Both the position numbers and the translations under genes were made by a program. Under the pieces are notes generated by a model. The model was not told the DNA's origin. It searched no databases and saw nothing but the letters and a program-made list of their open reading frames with translations. A stretch of DNA of 64,000 nt from Stenopsyche tienmushanensis (lineage: Eukaryota > Arthropoda > Insecta > Trichoptera > Stenopsychidae): contig WACJ01000039.1 in the NCBI GenBank assembly GCA_008973525.1, positions 1,116,001-1,180,000 on the forward strand. Reading direction: 5' to 3'. Numbering within the stretch: position 1 is the first letter of the stretch; every line of letters starts with the position of its first letter. Of the stretch, positions 45,827-58,125 are shown piece after piece.

Positions 45827-47793
45827 TATAACTTTTACAGAAAACTTCCAGGAAGTGAATGGATGGGTGGTTCTTCGTAAAATGAGAAATGTTTCTATCC
45901 TAGAACCGTTGCTTCGTTGTTTCAAAAAATAAAAAACTGTCGGTGAAAAAATCAATGTCGAGGTCACCTCGACAAAGGAGTTCTGGGGTACGTTCAGAGC
46001 CAAACAAAAGTTAATTGCTAATAGTATTCCACTATGGGAAGATGGTACCAACAATGATGAATATAGTCCAAATATACATTTTTCCGCTATTTTTGTCGAA
46101 TGAACTTCTTTTCGTGATTAATGTTCATGATATTAGCACATTTTCATTGATTACTAGCGAAAATATAGAGTTAACAATCAATTATAACATAGAAAAACTT
46201 ACAACGTTTTGTGTTGATCGGCTTCCATTGATAGATTAGTGTACCGAGAATAACAAAACCAAACAATTGATCGATCTAAGGATCGTACATGAATCTGAAA
46301 ATGTATGTTTTCGTATCGAACAACTATCGGGATGAATTAAAACATGCATTGTCTCTTCATCAAAGCAATGCGACCGGTCGAGAAGAATGGCCTTTCTCGT
46401 TGCAAGATATGTCAAATTACACAGCAATTTGTTGATATACCTGGCGCAAGTTGTCTGATCGATCTGATCTCATCGAAATCAACCCCTTTATCACGCTGAA
46501 TCAATGTATGGCCGTTTTAAAAAAAAATCGCCGCAACTTGTTCGATGATCGTTCATGCTTTTTGTAGCCAATTATGGCCATTAATTGGCTAGATCTTCGA
46601 CATGTGTGATTCTGCAGATGTCCAACGTATTTTCTATTAAGGTAGTCTTCCGCTATTTCTACAGCCTCCACAGAATTTAAATGCTGTATAAACATCAATG
46701 GATTCATCCTACGTTATTTTCGCAAAATGACAATAGTGTTTGTTCGTAAGAATTGCTCAACAGAGCTTCTAGATGGTGCCCGAAGAATGCTAGAGAAATT
46801 TAGCACGATGTAACTTTATTACCTGCCAATGAAATATTGAGAAACGTAGGAAGATAATATTTTAAATTTGGAAAATTGCGTCCTTGGTTTTAAATAAACA
46901 ATCAATGCTCAAGGACGGTTTGAAAGATTTTTTTTCCTTATCATTTCCTTATCATGTTTGTTCATTGTTTTGATGTGGACAATGAGGACTTAAGCAAACC
47001 AATAGGGCAAATAAATAATTGCAAACTTAAATTATTACCTCATCCAATAAGTATTTCCATTGAGAGAAGCTCACCAACCAAAATTGGACACGTAAGAAAA
47101 ACGAACAATATCATCACTCATTGATAAAGATCAGAATGCACAAATTTATATCAGCAGCAAAATAATTCCGAAAAGTCAAAATAATTCAGTAACACAAAAT
47201 ATTTTGTGGATCCAAATGCATTAATTTTCAGTCGGCAGTCGGTAATATCCAGGATCTAATTTATGACCCGAACAACTCCCTGCTTTCGCATAACCAATCG
47301 CTGCTTTAAATTGTTAATCATATTGCACATTAAGAATATTGAATAATTTTATCTGCATGGGATTTTGCCCAATTCTGTGTTCAATCCCAACAATTTGGTG
47401 ATTCATACAGTGAATGATTCACTCAGTTTAAATACATGATTTTTACTGCGATAAATATATTTTTAAACGGGATTAATCGATTGAATTTTGATTCTGCAAA
47501 ATTTAGCTTGATATGATACAATCAAATAAGACTTATTGTTGATTACAAATATGGTATCGCATTCAACAAAATTTGATGGTTAGAACTAACTGCATGTCAC
47601 ATTAGGATGAGGATGTACTTAATCATACGTTTGATTGTAATGATAAATTTTGTATGTGATCAGTTAGGCTCATGTCTTATTTTTCAATTGTTTTGTGGAA
47701 ATTGATTATAGATTATAGATAAAAATTGATAACCACTCATATCAATCTACTGTCGATGTTGTGTATATTTTGTGCGTTTCCCTCAATTTAGTA
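45827..47793. other. Spacer, nothing recognised
   Basis: The minus-strand frame 45812-46054 could hold more of the piggyBac relic, but I see no conserved motif in it. The rest lacks structure. Confidence 0.4.
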
Positions 47794-48502
47794 CGGGGCC
47801 TTTCAATAGAGACGCTCATAATTTGTTAGGTCATAGCGGCCATGTTGTTAAAGCAATATTTGTCAGATTTATTTTGAATGATTCAATAGCGTATGGCAAA
47901 TCATTGTGTAAGATTATAGCGCTGAACAACGTGTGTATCAAATTTTATGTTCAAAATTAGTGCTCAGTTCGAAAAACGTTTCGCCAAAAATATCATCTTT
48001 AGCGACGAGGCTCATTTTTGGATGAATTGATGTGTGAATAAAAAAAATGAGGCCTAAACTGGATGATATAAATACTGACGATATGTGGTTCCAATATGAA
48101 GGTGCCACATAAAGCATGCCACGATGGACATTCTGCACAAGCAATTTGAGGGCATGCTTATTTTGCTTGGCGGCGATGTTTTAACGATGTTTTAACGCCT
48201 TTAGACTTATTCCTTTGGGGCTATCTTAAATCGCAGGTCTGTGTGGATAAACTGCAAACAATTGACCCCCATAACGTACAACATCGAGCAAATTCAGCCA
48301 GATTTATGCTACGAAGTTATTGAACATTTGATCTCCTGAATACGTGCCACCAAGCAAAGCCGCGGCAGATAATCGAACGATTTTATATTCCATAATTAAT
48401 GCCATATAATAATGTTTCAAATAAAAATAAAATGGAGTGTATATCTCATACATGACTTGTTTTATTTGCATTTAAAAATCGAGCGTCCTTATTGTAGGAC
48501 CT
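47794..48502 (+). mobile_element. rosa-like (Tc1/mariner) element relic
   Basis: The left end GGGCCTTTCAATAGAGACGCTC and the right end, reverse-complemented, AGGTCCTACAATAAGGACGCTC are similar, flanked by TA at 47792-47793 and 48503-48504. The same GGACGCTC-type ends border the relic at 61869-63602. It contains transposase fragments in several frames and much of the gene is deleted. Confidence 0.75.
47957..48345 (+). pseudogene. rosa-like transposase fragments
   Basis: Stop-broken translation gives FAKNIIFSDEAHFWMN (first catalytic Asp), then TDDMWFQYEGAT, where Glu replaces the expected second Asp of QQDGAT, then pieces corresponding to FLWGYLKSQV after the third acidic residue. Several frameshifts and deletions. 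Same family as 61920-62445. Confidence 0.8.
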
Positions 48503-48504
48503 TA

Positions 48505-50091
48505 AACAATGCTTGATTTCTACAGTACTAATTGATTTAGAACAGTTAACTTAGTATTAAGATGGATTACAATCCTAATATTCGATTCGAACACACATTG
48601 AAGACCACACCAACGCTGTTGGCGATATTGACTTCAATAATTGACCCTCGAAGGTATTCTTCAAATTAAACATTCCATCGTACGTCATAAAAACGTTTTG
48701 TAGTCCAGATTCCTCGCCCTGTTATCATCAGCATATGGTATATATATAAAATATATACAGCATGGCGAACTTATCAAAGGTATCGGGTTTATATACGATT
48801 ATTAGGTTGTTAAATTGAATCCAGTATATCCGCACACAAGACCACTATTAGGGTCATCGCATCTCGCCAGACAATTATTTCACAGATCGGTCCACATGCC
48901 GACCAACACTGTTAAATTATCTTCTCCTAACCATCGTACGACTCCATTGCCCAAATTACCTTCTATATCACCGATCCGACCGCATGATTTTTATTATTCT
49001 ATTAAAAACGGACGCATTCTACTGTGTAGGTTTGCCGCAAAAAAATAATTACATCACCGCAAACATGTTTTGGCGGAGATGTCTACTTATTGCCGTTATT
49101 AATACAAATGATAGACATTTGTCATAGTGGATTTTTTAGGGCGAAATCCGAGCAAATGCTGTGTGTACTTCTGCGGATGAAATGTGCCATCATCTTTGTA
49201 GAAAATTAGTAGCATTGTTTTACTGAAAAATTTCGATCCAGGTCATTCCTGATTTTTTTAATGTCATTAATGAAATTTTCTTTTAAAATGGGAAGCCAAA
49301 TCAAATAATTTATCGACCTTCCACTTTTGATTTTAACGCAATAACCGTCAGTAGTTCTTCTTGCTTGTTAAATGCACCTTAGTATTTTATTGTCACAAAA
49401 TGCATTTTCTGATGTATGAATGGTGTAGTGTGGCTGATGAGTCGTACTCCGAAACTTGGCCAGATCTTGAGATCGTCATGCTGTTAAAGCTTTCTAATAA
49501 TTGCTATTTTTAATAAGTGTTACTTATGATTTTCGTACATAAAACTAACGATTCTAAAATGTTTGCGATATGCCTCGATATAAAATTTAATGCATTGTCG
49601 AGGTAGTTCAGGTTCAGGCTGGTCAAGTTTAGTATCATCAATTCCTCGGCTATTTTACAACAGCAAAGAGATTGCAGATTGTATTGGGATAAGAGGAAAT
49701 TGCTCTCTATTTTAATGCGGAAAACCTAGGATCTATAAAATCAAGAATTAAAACTTTCAGGATATTTTGTATGATTTCATAGAGGAAACGTAAAACTGCA
49801 ATAAGGATAACTTCTAAAGATAAATATAAACTCAGCGTTTCAGTATTGGTATTCATCATTCATTGGACCCTATCGTCTACTAGTGGACATTCGATCTTTC
49901 GTTGTAGGCAATAGAAATTTTGTCATGATGTTTCAACTTTGGATATGACGAAGAAAGGAAAAATAGTTTTGATATTAATTGATATGAAAGCCCATTGCTA
50001 AATGACTGATTGATTTGCAATAATAATTAAAATATCATAGATCCACTTCCTATTCAAGAAATCTTATTCAAATAACCTACTTAATAATAAA
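48505..50091. other. Spacer, nothing recognised
   Basis: A TATA-rich run near 48737-48760. A 77-codon frame at 48815-49048 has no known motif. Confidence 0.45.
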
Positions 50092-50124
50092 CTCCCGTTG
50101 CTTTAAATAATAAAGCAACGGGAG
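50092..50124. repeat. Perfect 13-bp hairpin CTCCCGTTGCTTT
   Basis: CTCCCGTTGCTTT, 7-base loop AAATAAT, AAAGCAACGGGAG. It lies 35 bases before the TTAA of the MITE at 50163. No element border coincides with it. Confidence 0.8.
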
Positions 50125-50162
50125 ATCATCACATGATCTGGTACCCATTTGATGCACTTTAA

Positions 50163-50404
50163 CACTTTGCTTGCGGGGGTAACAAGGCCACACAATACGA
50201 ATTTTTTAAAAAAATCTATATTTTACAAGGAAATAGCATTGCACAATTGCACGCCAAATGGCTCTATAATCAAAATTAAAATGTGTAATTTTTGTCTTTC
50301 GCTTTGGTCGTATAGTATTTATGTAGAAAATATTATAATATATACTCCCACAGTCAGTAAGTGGTAGCAAATAATGATGATTCTCTACTCCCGCATTCAA
50401 TGTG
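50163..50404. mobile_element. TTAA-flanked piggyBac-type MITE
   Basis: TTAA at 50159-50162 and 50405-50408. The ends CACTTTGCTTGCGGGGG and, reverse-complemented, CACATTGAATGCGGGAG form imperfect 17-bp terminal repeats. 242 bp, non-coding. Target and size fit a piggyBac derivative of a different group from 37699-38028. Confidence 0.75.
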
Positions 50405-50616
50405 TTAAGATAAAAGTATATCTGTGACTTGTTTTTTCTTCGAACATGACGGATGAATGAATGGATCTTTGAAGATCCATTGATGTTTGAGGAAATATTT
50501 TCAATATTGTGAATGGCATCATTAATTGGATCAATGCAATTTTTTTCATCTCCATCATTCTGCACTCAGACGCAATCAAGATTTTATTAATGCATCTACA
50601 ACATTTTCTGCTTACT

Positions 50617-51955
50617 CTTTTTTTCTTCGTGTATCGGAAAGAACCAATGTTTAAGAATACTTTCACTACTTAACTACTTTTTCCAAGCTCATGGAAGTGC
50701 TCCCACACGCCCTAGATGAGCATTCTTTATGAAATTTGGTATACACATGTATAATAAATATCTTCATCTTATAGACTACAATTATCCAAAAATATTCAAA
50801 AGTGTTTATTTAATGAACAAAAAGCTGCAAAAAATGTTGATAAAAACATAACTTTTTTTTCGATTACTCACTGTTTTTTTATTTTCCAATATTTCTTCTT
50901 AATTGTAGTCTAAGCTATACAAAATATTATACAAAGTAAAAATATGTTTAATTTTTTTGCTGCAATTCACCTGTTCAGGACTTAGGACTTCCATAGTAAA
51001 GAATGTCATCGCTCGCGTACCAACATACGTGGTTCCCCCCCACTCCCATTACCTTACTTTGTCAAACTTTAAAAAATATTTTTATGTTCAATAAAAATCA
51101 CCTAGTTAACACACTAAATATCAACATTTTATGTTTAATACTTGTCGCATAAAAAAATTCGCACAAAAAAAATCGATCACTTTTAGATCGAAATCTAGCA
51201 AAAATTTGAAGCAGCGAGTTGTCGTAGAAAAGCAATGAATGCCTCAACAAAAGTATAATTTAAATAAAATATTGAAAAATCTATTATATTTTTAAGAAAT
51301 TAATACTTTATATTAAGGCACAAATTTTGGGGGGCCCAAAGCTCGATAAAAAATTTCAGAATACAAAAAAATAAATATTTAAAAAAATATAGGCTGGTTA
51401 AGTGTAAGGGACATGTTCTGGACATGATTTCAACCCTTTTAATCATCTAAAATAAAAAAAGATTCTTAAGTAAAAAAAATATTTTCACAAGATGGCGATT
51501 GTTTGGTGAAAAATTTTTTACACAGGTTTATTTATTTTTTAAATATTTAAAAATAAAATTTTCAAATCTGGTAGGAACAATAGAGGGTTATATGGAAAAG
51601 GTTTTTATCAAATTTTAAGTAAATAAGTTAGTTAGAACTTGAAATATTATGTGTATGTGTTGAAAAAGTAGTTTCGAGAAAAACATTCTGATAGGACCGA
51701 CTTAGTTTTCGCCTTACTAAAATAGCTATAACTCAGTAAATAATTGGAATTTTGGATTTCTTTGGAGGATATATTCCTACAAGTTAAAAAATATATATAT
51801 ATTAATATTTTTCTTATATTTGAGCACCCTTATTCTTATTTATCAATAGGCTTGGACTCTTATTATAATTTTTGGAGCTCAAATCCAGATTGTGATTTCC
51901 AATTGATCATCTCGAAACAGATTTACCTAGTTTCATAGTTAGGAAGATTATATAG
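50617..51955 (-). repeat. Rep-C copy 2
   Basis: The inverted counterpart of 59200-60232. Blocks in order on the minus strand: TTTCTCGAAACTACTTTTTC, AACAATCGCCATCTTGTGAA, GGTTGAAATCATGTCC, AATGTTGATATTTAGTGTGT, AAAAATATTTTTAAAGTTTGACAAAGTAAGG, GGGGGGGAACCACGTATGTTGG, CACTTCCATGAGCTTGG. It is the longest copy at about 1.3 kb. No protein-coding potential and no recognised superfamily. Confidence 0.8.
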
Positions 51956-53394
51956 TAAATTGATTAATAGAATTGGAAGGGTTATGCTTTGCGAATTATG
52001 AGAATGATTTGCAATTGTCATTAAAATATGATGAAAATTATGATGAAATAATGATCGTTTCGCAACGCACTTAAATATTATATATCCTCTCTAACTATAT
52101 GTGAAAGTAATGAAAATTGAATTTCAATTTAATTAATTTGCCATAGATGATAAATAAATTGGCTAAATTGGCTACTTATATTTTATTAACAATTTTAGAT
52201 AATAAAAACGATGCTAATAAGATATTGATTTTGCTAAGCCAATCTTAACATGATTATAAGATCATATCGTATTTACATTTTGATAAAATCCTAATGGTTT
52301 TTATTTATTTTGAGGGCAATGCCAGAATAGTGATGAAAATTGTGATAACACCCTACGACGGCCTTCATTATCTTGCGATGATAAATTTGATCCATTTATA
52401 TTATAGATCGTTATATTTTAATTATAAAAGCGTATCTATATCTTTATTAAAATGCTGCTTTATTCAATTTAATCTATTTATGCTATGCATTCTAACCAGC
52501 TATCGTGGCAATAGGCGACAATTAATTTCCTAATATGGATTTGCTGTCTTAATTATTTTATTATCATTTAACACTTATACAATTCATATCAAATAACAAT
52601 ATAAATGATGATGAAACGTCATAGATTTAATCTTTGTTAGATAGTATATTAAAAATAGACCTACGTATCTTGAAGCATTTGTTTATAGCAGCAAATTACA
52701 TTTGGCTCGATTGCGGAATGATGATTTTACTCTCCAAGAATGCAAATTATGATTCTGTTTTGCATCAGGAGTTTCCAGGTTCAATAAACTAAGTCGTCCT
52801 ACACAAGGTGCATACCTATTTATTTTTCCTCGAAGATTCCAAGAACTTCGAGAATCGCTTCTCGGACACAAAGAAAGATTTCCTTGACATGACTTCTCCA
52901 TTAAAAGATAAACCCTTGAAAACGTTGATGAATCAACAAGGAAAGTCTCCGATACGATATACGAGTACACATAGTATAATATATGAGCCTTTCATTCTAA
53001 AGCATTAAAATCTGATAAGATTCATGATTTTTTTCTCTATTCATGGCATAGAAAATGATTCATTTCCCAAAAACACACTGTCTGTATTTCAATCATACAG
53101 ATATTTGCCCCTGATGAAGATAACATTATTCACTCCTCGTGGAAAATCGCTATATAATTTAGATAGCAATTTTGAATGACGTATTTTCAACACTGATTAT
53201 TTAGCAAATGTATTATAAATTGGATTGAAACTGAGTTAAGATTAATACATTTGTAGACGAATATTTCGTGCAAAATATTTCCTAAAATTAAAACAAGGAA
53301 AAACTATTAGTTTCATCAAAGATAATTATAGGTATTTATGAATAAATATCATTGTGTTATTTTATATGAAAAATTGCGTTTTTAGAGACATACA
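51956..53394. other. Spacer, nothing recognised
   Basis: Frames at 52294-52533 and 52683-53008 overlap on opposite strands or lack motifs. Confidence 0.45.
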
Positions 53395-53665
53395 AATCCA
53401 TTTTTCCTCACAGGATCGCGTAGCGTGAGTCAATCGTGTAAATCGATAAATGCACCTTAACACCGTCGATAGCACACAATATTCGTTCATTTCTTCGCGT
53501 AAGCATAAACAATACACGCGTTTCTTTAATTTAAGTAACAAAATAATGCATATTCGAATGTATGATGATACCCAAGACATTCTTTCCATCTCTGTTTCCG
53601 ATTCTCAATCTCCACAATCAACGTGCGAGAATGTTTTTTTTTTGCATCATTCTAATCCGTTCGCA
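53395..53665 (-). repeat. Dispersed repeat E, copy 3 (inverted)
   Basis: CGTAGCGTGAGTCAATCGTG, CACACAATATTCGTTCATTTCTTCG and CATCTCTGTTTCCGATTCTC are the reverse complements of repeat E blocks at 36880-36910, 36820-36845 and near 36656. Confidence 0.6.
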
Positions 53666-53769
53666 GTATATGCGGGATTCCCAAACAACGGATTGAAAAC
53701 AGTTGATAGCATGGTGAAGTGTATATATGAATTGGATGCATAATCGTGACATTGTTCCTTGAATGATTC

Positions 53770-54330
53770 TATCATATTATTGACCTAGTGTTGGCATGGT
53801 GGATTAATTCAGCAAATACTGATGGTAGCATACAGAAAGTTAGCCACTGAGGGATCATCCGTTATCGGATCGATCATAGACAATGTCGCAAAAAGTTCTG
53901 AAAGAGGGCGGAGTGGCCACAAGATCTGTGTGTCCAATCGGTCCGCTTTTCGGACCGCTGACATGACACCTCGCCATCGAATGCCATGCTCGAACGTGTC
54001 TACAGTCGAACATGAAGCGGGTGGCAAAGCAGGTGCTCACCACGGGAGCAACCGAGCTTGGAGCGTAAAACGCAGAATACGATCTGGCATAAATCCGCAA
54101 TAAAATAAAAACAGTAATATTTTAAACCGATTGTAAAATTTAAACAACCCACCCGATCAGTCTTCTTCGAACAATTTTTTGTAATGAGAGTTCGTAATGC
54201 TCATTCTTCATGTCAGCGATCAAAAAAGCGGACCGGTTGGATACATAGACCTTGTGGCCACTCCGTCTTCTTTTAGGGCTTCTTGCGGCATTTTTTATAA
54301 TTTATACGATCACGGAAGCTCCCTCAAAGG
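53770..54330. mobile_element. Rearranged hAT-D fragments
   Basis: Three pieces of hAT-D: 53815-53998 inverted (CCAATCGGTCCGCTTTTCGG), 54015-54100 forward (GGTGGCAAAGCAGGTGCTCA, near the left end of the full element) and 54190-54315 forward (AAGCGGACCGGTTGG, CCACTCCGTCTTCTTTTAGG). This arrangement needs an inversion or a second insertion after the first copy arrived. Confidence 0.65.
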
Positions 54331-56469
54331 CCGACTTATATAGATTGCTCATGCCAAATGATATTTATCTATTCTACTAATTTATCAAAACAACAACACT
54401 TACAATATCAAAACAACAAAATGAGAAAGAATCAGCTTTGTAGCTATAATTACAAATATAATATCACTCATATAACACCCAATTACATTAATTGATAAAT
54501 AATTATCCAAAGTCAATTAATTGCTCTTATGCATAAAAAATGTGAATGTCCACAATAAGAGTGCAATCTTTTTTTAAAGTAATCTCTGTTTATTATATGT
54601 TCATGTCTATGATTATTAGTAATAAATTTATGACTTTTTTGTTTTGAAAACTATCTGCGTTTTTATGCTTTAATTGGACATTCAACTATTTAACGCCTTC
54701 GATCACTTTCAAATATAGATTTGCAAATCAATTACATTGCCGATGCATTAATTGGACGGCAGTTTTTGTTGTTTGTCGAATGCGATATAAAATCTTTTGA
54801 CCCTTGTCCAAATGTCTACGAATCGTGGCTTTTTCTACATAAATCGGCCATCTTTAATAAGCACCACACCGTGTATACACAAACAAACAGAAATAACTAT
54901 CATAGTTAATAATATGTACGTGTCAGGGGTCATTTTGTTCTGTATTACAGCCTTTTTTTGGACAATGAGCTTAAGAACTTCTACCAGCATTGTTGTGATG
55001 GTGGATCACGCGCCATTTTTAATTCTATAGAATCAAGCCCCGCGTCAATCAAAAAAACATTTATTTCGTTACAGACGTCGATGACTTATCGCATTTTTAT
55101 TGGGATAATGATCCATGAATAACATTTTTGCTATGGACTCTTATTATGCCGTTGATATATCATCGTCGATCCTTGCAGACGATTTTTTTATACGTAACAA
55201 ACTATATTATCGCAATAGCTGCGGGATAAAAAAATAGATTTGTAATTAGCTTGCATTGTCAACAGATGGCAATGCCAATTAATCAAAATTATTTTTAATT
55301 GACTGAATTATTTGTTCAATGCTGACGACCAAGTCGTCTTCGATGAAGCATTTGACACCATTATACGTTTATATTTTATGAAGGCAATTGAAAACTTCCT
55401 GACAATCGATCCATATGCCACAATGCGAGTTCAACGTCCGCCGTTATTATTTTCTGATCGATTTCTTGGAATAACTCGCATCAGGCACCATCCGAAGATG
55501 ACTCGCCTAAAGGGCGTGTACATTCAAATGTACTCGTATTTATTCTACATTTCGAAATCGTGCTTACTATATTTAACGTGTAATTTCACCGAGTCACTAG
55601 AGCCTATTGAATATTTTTTATCGACACTTTGCGTCTATAAATGCCGATAATATCGATTCTGTCAAATGAACTGAATCGTGATGCTGCGAGGATGGACAAT
55701 ATGCGGAGGTCTCTTCTCGGCCGTTTCGAGCATACAGGAAAAAATTGGCTAGAGGCGATTTTTTCTCGTCAAGTCAATCACCAGGAACTCCCATATTTCG
55801 CGTCGTAAAAAATGAATCTGTTGCTGCTTCGAAACGCGAAGATATCGAAATATTTGCTATGCGTTTCCCATAAAAGATAACCTATTCGGCACGCGTAAAA
55901 CTCATAATTTTCAATTTGAATCATTGAAAGCCACATTCGGTTTGTTTTTTTATATTCAAAACATTATTTATATTCAAAAAAGTGCTTGAAAGATCAAAAG
56001 AGTCGACCGAGAGTCTTGGCCGCAAGAAGACGTTATCGTCCCGTCGGCTCCCTAGTTATCTCATACCTGGGATATTAACGAAAAAAGATCATTACCAAGA
56101 GAGTCGACTTTACACTGCTATATAATTTCTCCTTATGGAAGCTTGCACGATTCGATAGCGTAGGAGACCCGCATGCGGCTTTCTATCTTAAATTGCATGA
56201 GCAATACAGCAAACCCAAAGGATCTACGACCCGATAAACCACCCTATGTAACCGTTAGGTTTTTGTATTTCAAAGAAAAAAAATCTTTAAGTCAGAAGTT
56301 TCTCTGTTTAAAGTCGTGCTGTAAAGATACCCATACACGTTTAAATGCTCGTTGGGAATTCGGCGCAGAACAAAATGCTCTTTTTTTAAATTATAGAATT
56401 TATTATACAAAGTATACATTTTCATAAAAGTTTGTTTAAATTAATAGGCAAAAATAGCTGAATATTCCG
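54331..56469. other. Spacer, nothing recognised
   Basis: The longest frame (55312-55650, plus, 112 codons, starting FNADDQVVFDEAFDTIIRLY) has no known domain, and splice context is unclear, so it is not called a gene. Confidence 0.45.
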
Positions 56470-56557
56470 AAGAAATGAACGAATATTGTGTGTTATCAAC
56501 AGTGTTAAGGTTCATTTATCAAGCCTGGTTCATTATCAAGCTTGTTACACGCTACGG
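56470..56557 (+). repeat. Dispersed repeat E, copy 4, 5' part
   Basis: GAAGAAATGAACGAATATTG and TTAAGGTTCATTTATCAAGC match 36818-36870. It stops at the hAT-D target duplication CGCTACGG (56550-56557), within the repeat's own CACGCTACG word. The repeat resumes at 58047. Confidence 0.75.
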
Positions 56558-58046
56558 CAGGGTCGTAACAAGGGCGTGGCAAAGCAGGCGCCCGCCACGG
56601 GCGCAATTGGGCTTGGGGCGCAAAACGTAGAATATCGAGCCGGTGGAGGGTTGTGCATGGTTTTTATTTTACTTAACCATTCTACTTTACATGAACCAAC
56701 ACTGATTGACTCTGTCCGTATTTATAATATATATTATACTAAGTTGTCTAATCCCTCTTTTCTCCATTATCGTTATGTTCAGCTATGGCATCTGATCTGT
56801 AGTCGCTCATTCGTCATATCAACGGTCCGAAAAGCGGACCGATTGAGCATACAAACCTTATGGCCACTCCGTCCTCTTTTAGGGCTTTTTGCGGCATTTT
56901 TCATGATCAGTTCGATCACGGAAGCAACGTAGCGTCTAGACATTTTCTATTATAGTATTTTTTTACAACAGCAACCTCCATATATACGCTATGTCTGGTA
57001 CTTTTGGGACTATCTTTGTATATTATTTTAAACCATACATTATAATTAGGGAGTCCAATCCCGAGCCAAAATTTCGATCCCGGGATTTCGGGATTTCATT
57101 AGGGATTTTCAATATTTTAAGAAATTACCTTGATGAGTTTGATAAAAAATTACTAATCAGTCCATTTGTTCAATATAAAAAATCACTTGAAGGCCAAAGA
57201 ATTTTATTTATTTAAGAAAAGATAAAAATACAATTCAAAAATAGATAAATAAAACACTAAAAAATTCAAATATTATTTTGAAAATTTTTTTTTTTTCGTC
57301 ATCAGATATTTAAATGCTATTTCGAGTTGATGACCGCGTGAGCCCCCATTTTCGTATAACACCATCAATGCGACTGATAAACATCCTTTCTGCTGAGACA
57401 CGGACTAAAACTCGCAAAATTCCCGATTTCCCGACAAATTATTTATTTCCGTCGCTGCAGATTAATACTTATGTACTATAATACTTTGATGTGATTCGTA
57501 ATTATATTACGGAAGAATACAAAAAAATCTGAAGCCCGTATCTATTATATTTCATATCGATATTCCCATTATTCGTCGAGGTGTAGTAAATACATCACCG
57601 GTAGGGAAAGGTTACTATAACAATTTGAAAAACATACATGTACCCTATATATCTATACATAGATTAGACAGTCACTGCTCCTATGCGCCGCCTAAGTTCG
57701 CCAATTAGTAATTACGCCACTGTTTCCAAGCGTCCAGATTTCGTCGGGAATGTCTCGATTTAGTAGCCTTCATCGTGTTGGTGAGGTGTACGGTTTCTGT
57801 TAGATAAAAATTTCAATCCCGGGATTTTCGGGATTACGTTTTCTAATCCCGGGATTCTTAAGTACCTAAAACTGCCCGGGATCCGGGATCCCGGTATTGG
57901 ATTCCCTAATTATAATATTATTTAATAAATTGCATTTATAATTGTATTAGTTAACTTTAAAAAATAAATTAGATTTCCGAGGGGCGGGGATGGGGCGTTA
58001 AGTTAGATACTTGCCACGGGCGCTTCATACCCTAGTTACGGCCCTG
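56558..58046 (+). mobile_element. hAT-D element with exact 8-bp duplication, hosting hAT-3
   Basis: The ends CAGGGTCGTAACAAGGG and, reverse-complemented, CAGGGCCGTAACTAGGG form 17-bp terminal repeats with two mismatches. Flanks are CGCTACGG at 56550-56557 and again at 58047-58054. Of its 1489 bases, 862 belong to the nested hAT-3 plus its 8-bp duplication. No transposase is recognised, so it is non-autonomous. Related pieces are at 13690-14060 and 53770-54330. Confidence 0.95.
57047..57908 (-). mobile_element. hAT-3 (ATCCCGGGATT group), copy 2, nested in hAT-D
   Basis: Ends TAGGGAGTCCAATCCC and, reverse-complemented, TAGGGAATCCAATACC, flanked by ATTATAAT at 57039-57046 and 57909-57916. Both ends carry arrays of ATCCCGGGATT words within 100 bases of the terminus. 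The interior is shared with 16108-16698, 27790-27905 and 35190-35480. The 57091-57215 open stretch shows no known motif. The full 862-bp copy defines the group. Confidence 0.95.
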
Positions 58047-58120
58047 CGCTACGGCAGAGCTGAAAGAAAAGTGGATTTAAATTAGAACATAGTATGTATG
58101 CTCTCCGGTCCGAATGGGTT
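58047..58120 (+). repeat. Dispersed repeat E, copy 4, 3' part
   Basis: CGCTACGGCAGAGCTGAAAG and AAAAGTGGATTTAAATTAG parallel CGCTACGTGGTCCTGAGAG and AAAAATGGATTTGTGTGGA at 36893. It ends at GGGTTAA (58119-58125 region), as copy 2 does. Confidence 0.65.
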
Positions 58121-58125
58121 AAATA

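Noticed and set aside
55312..55650. 112-codon plus-strand frame as a host exon
   Set aside because: No domain, no clear splice signals tied to it, and length is within reach of chance in 64 kb.
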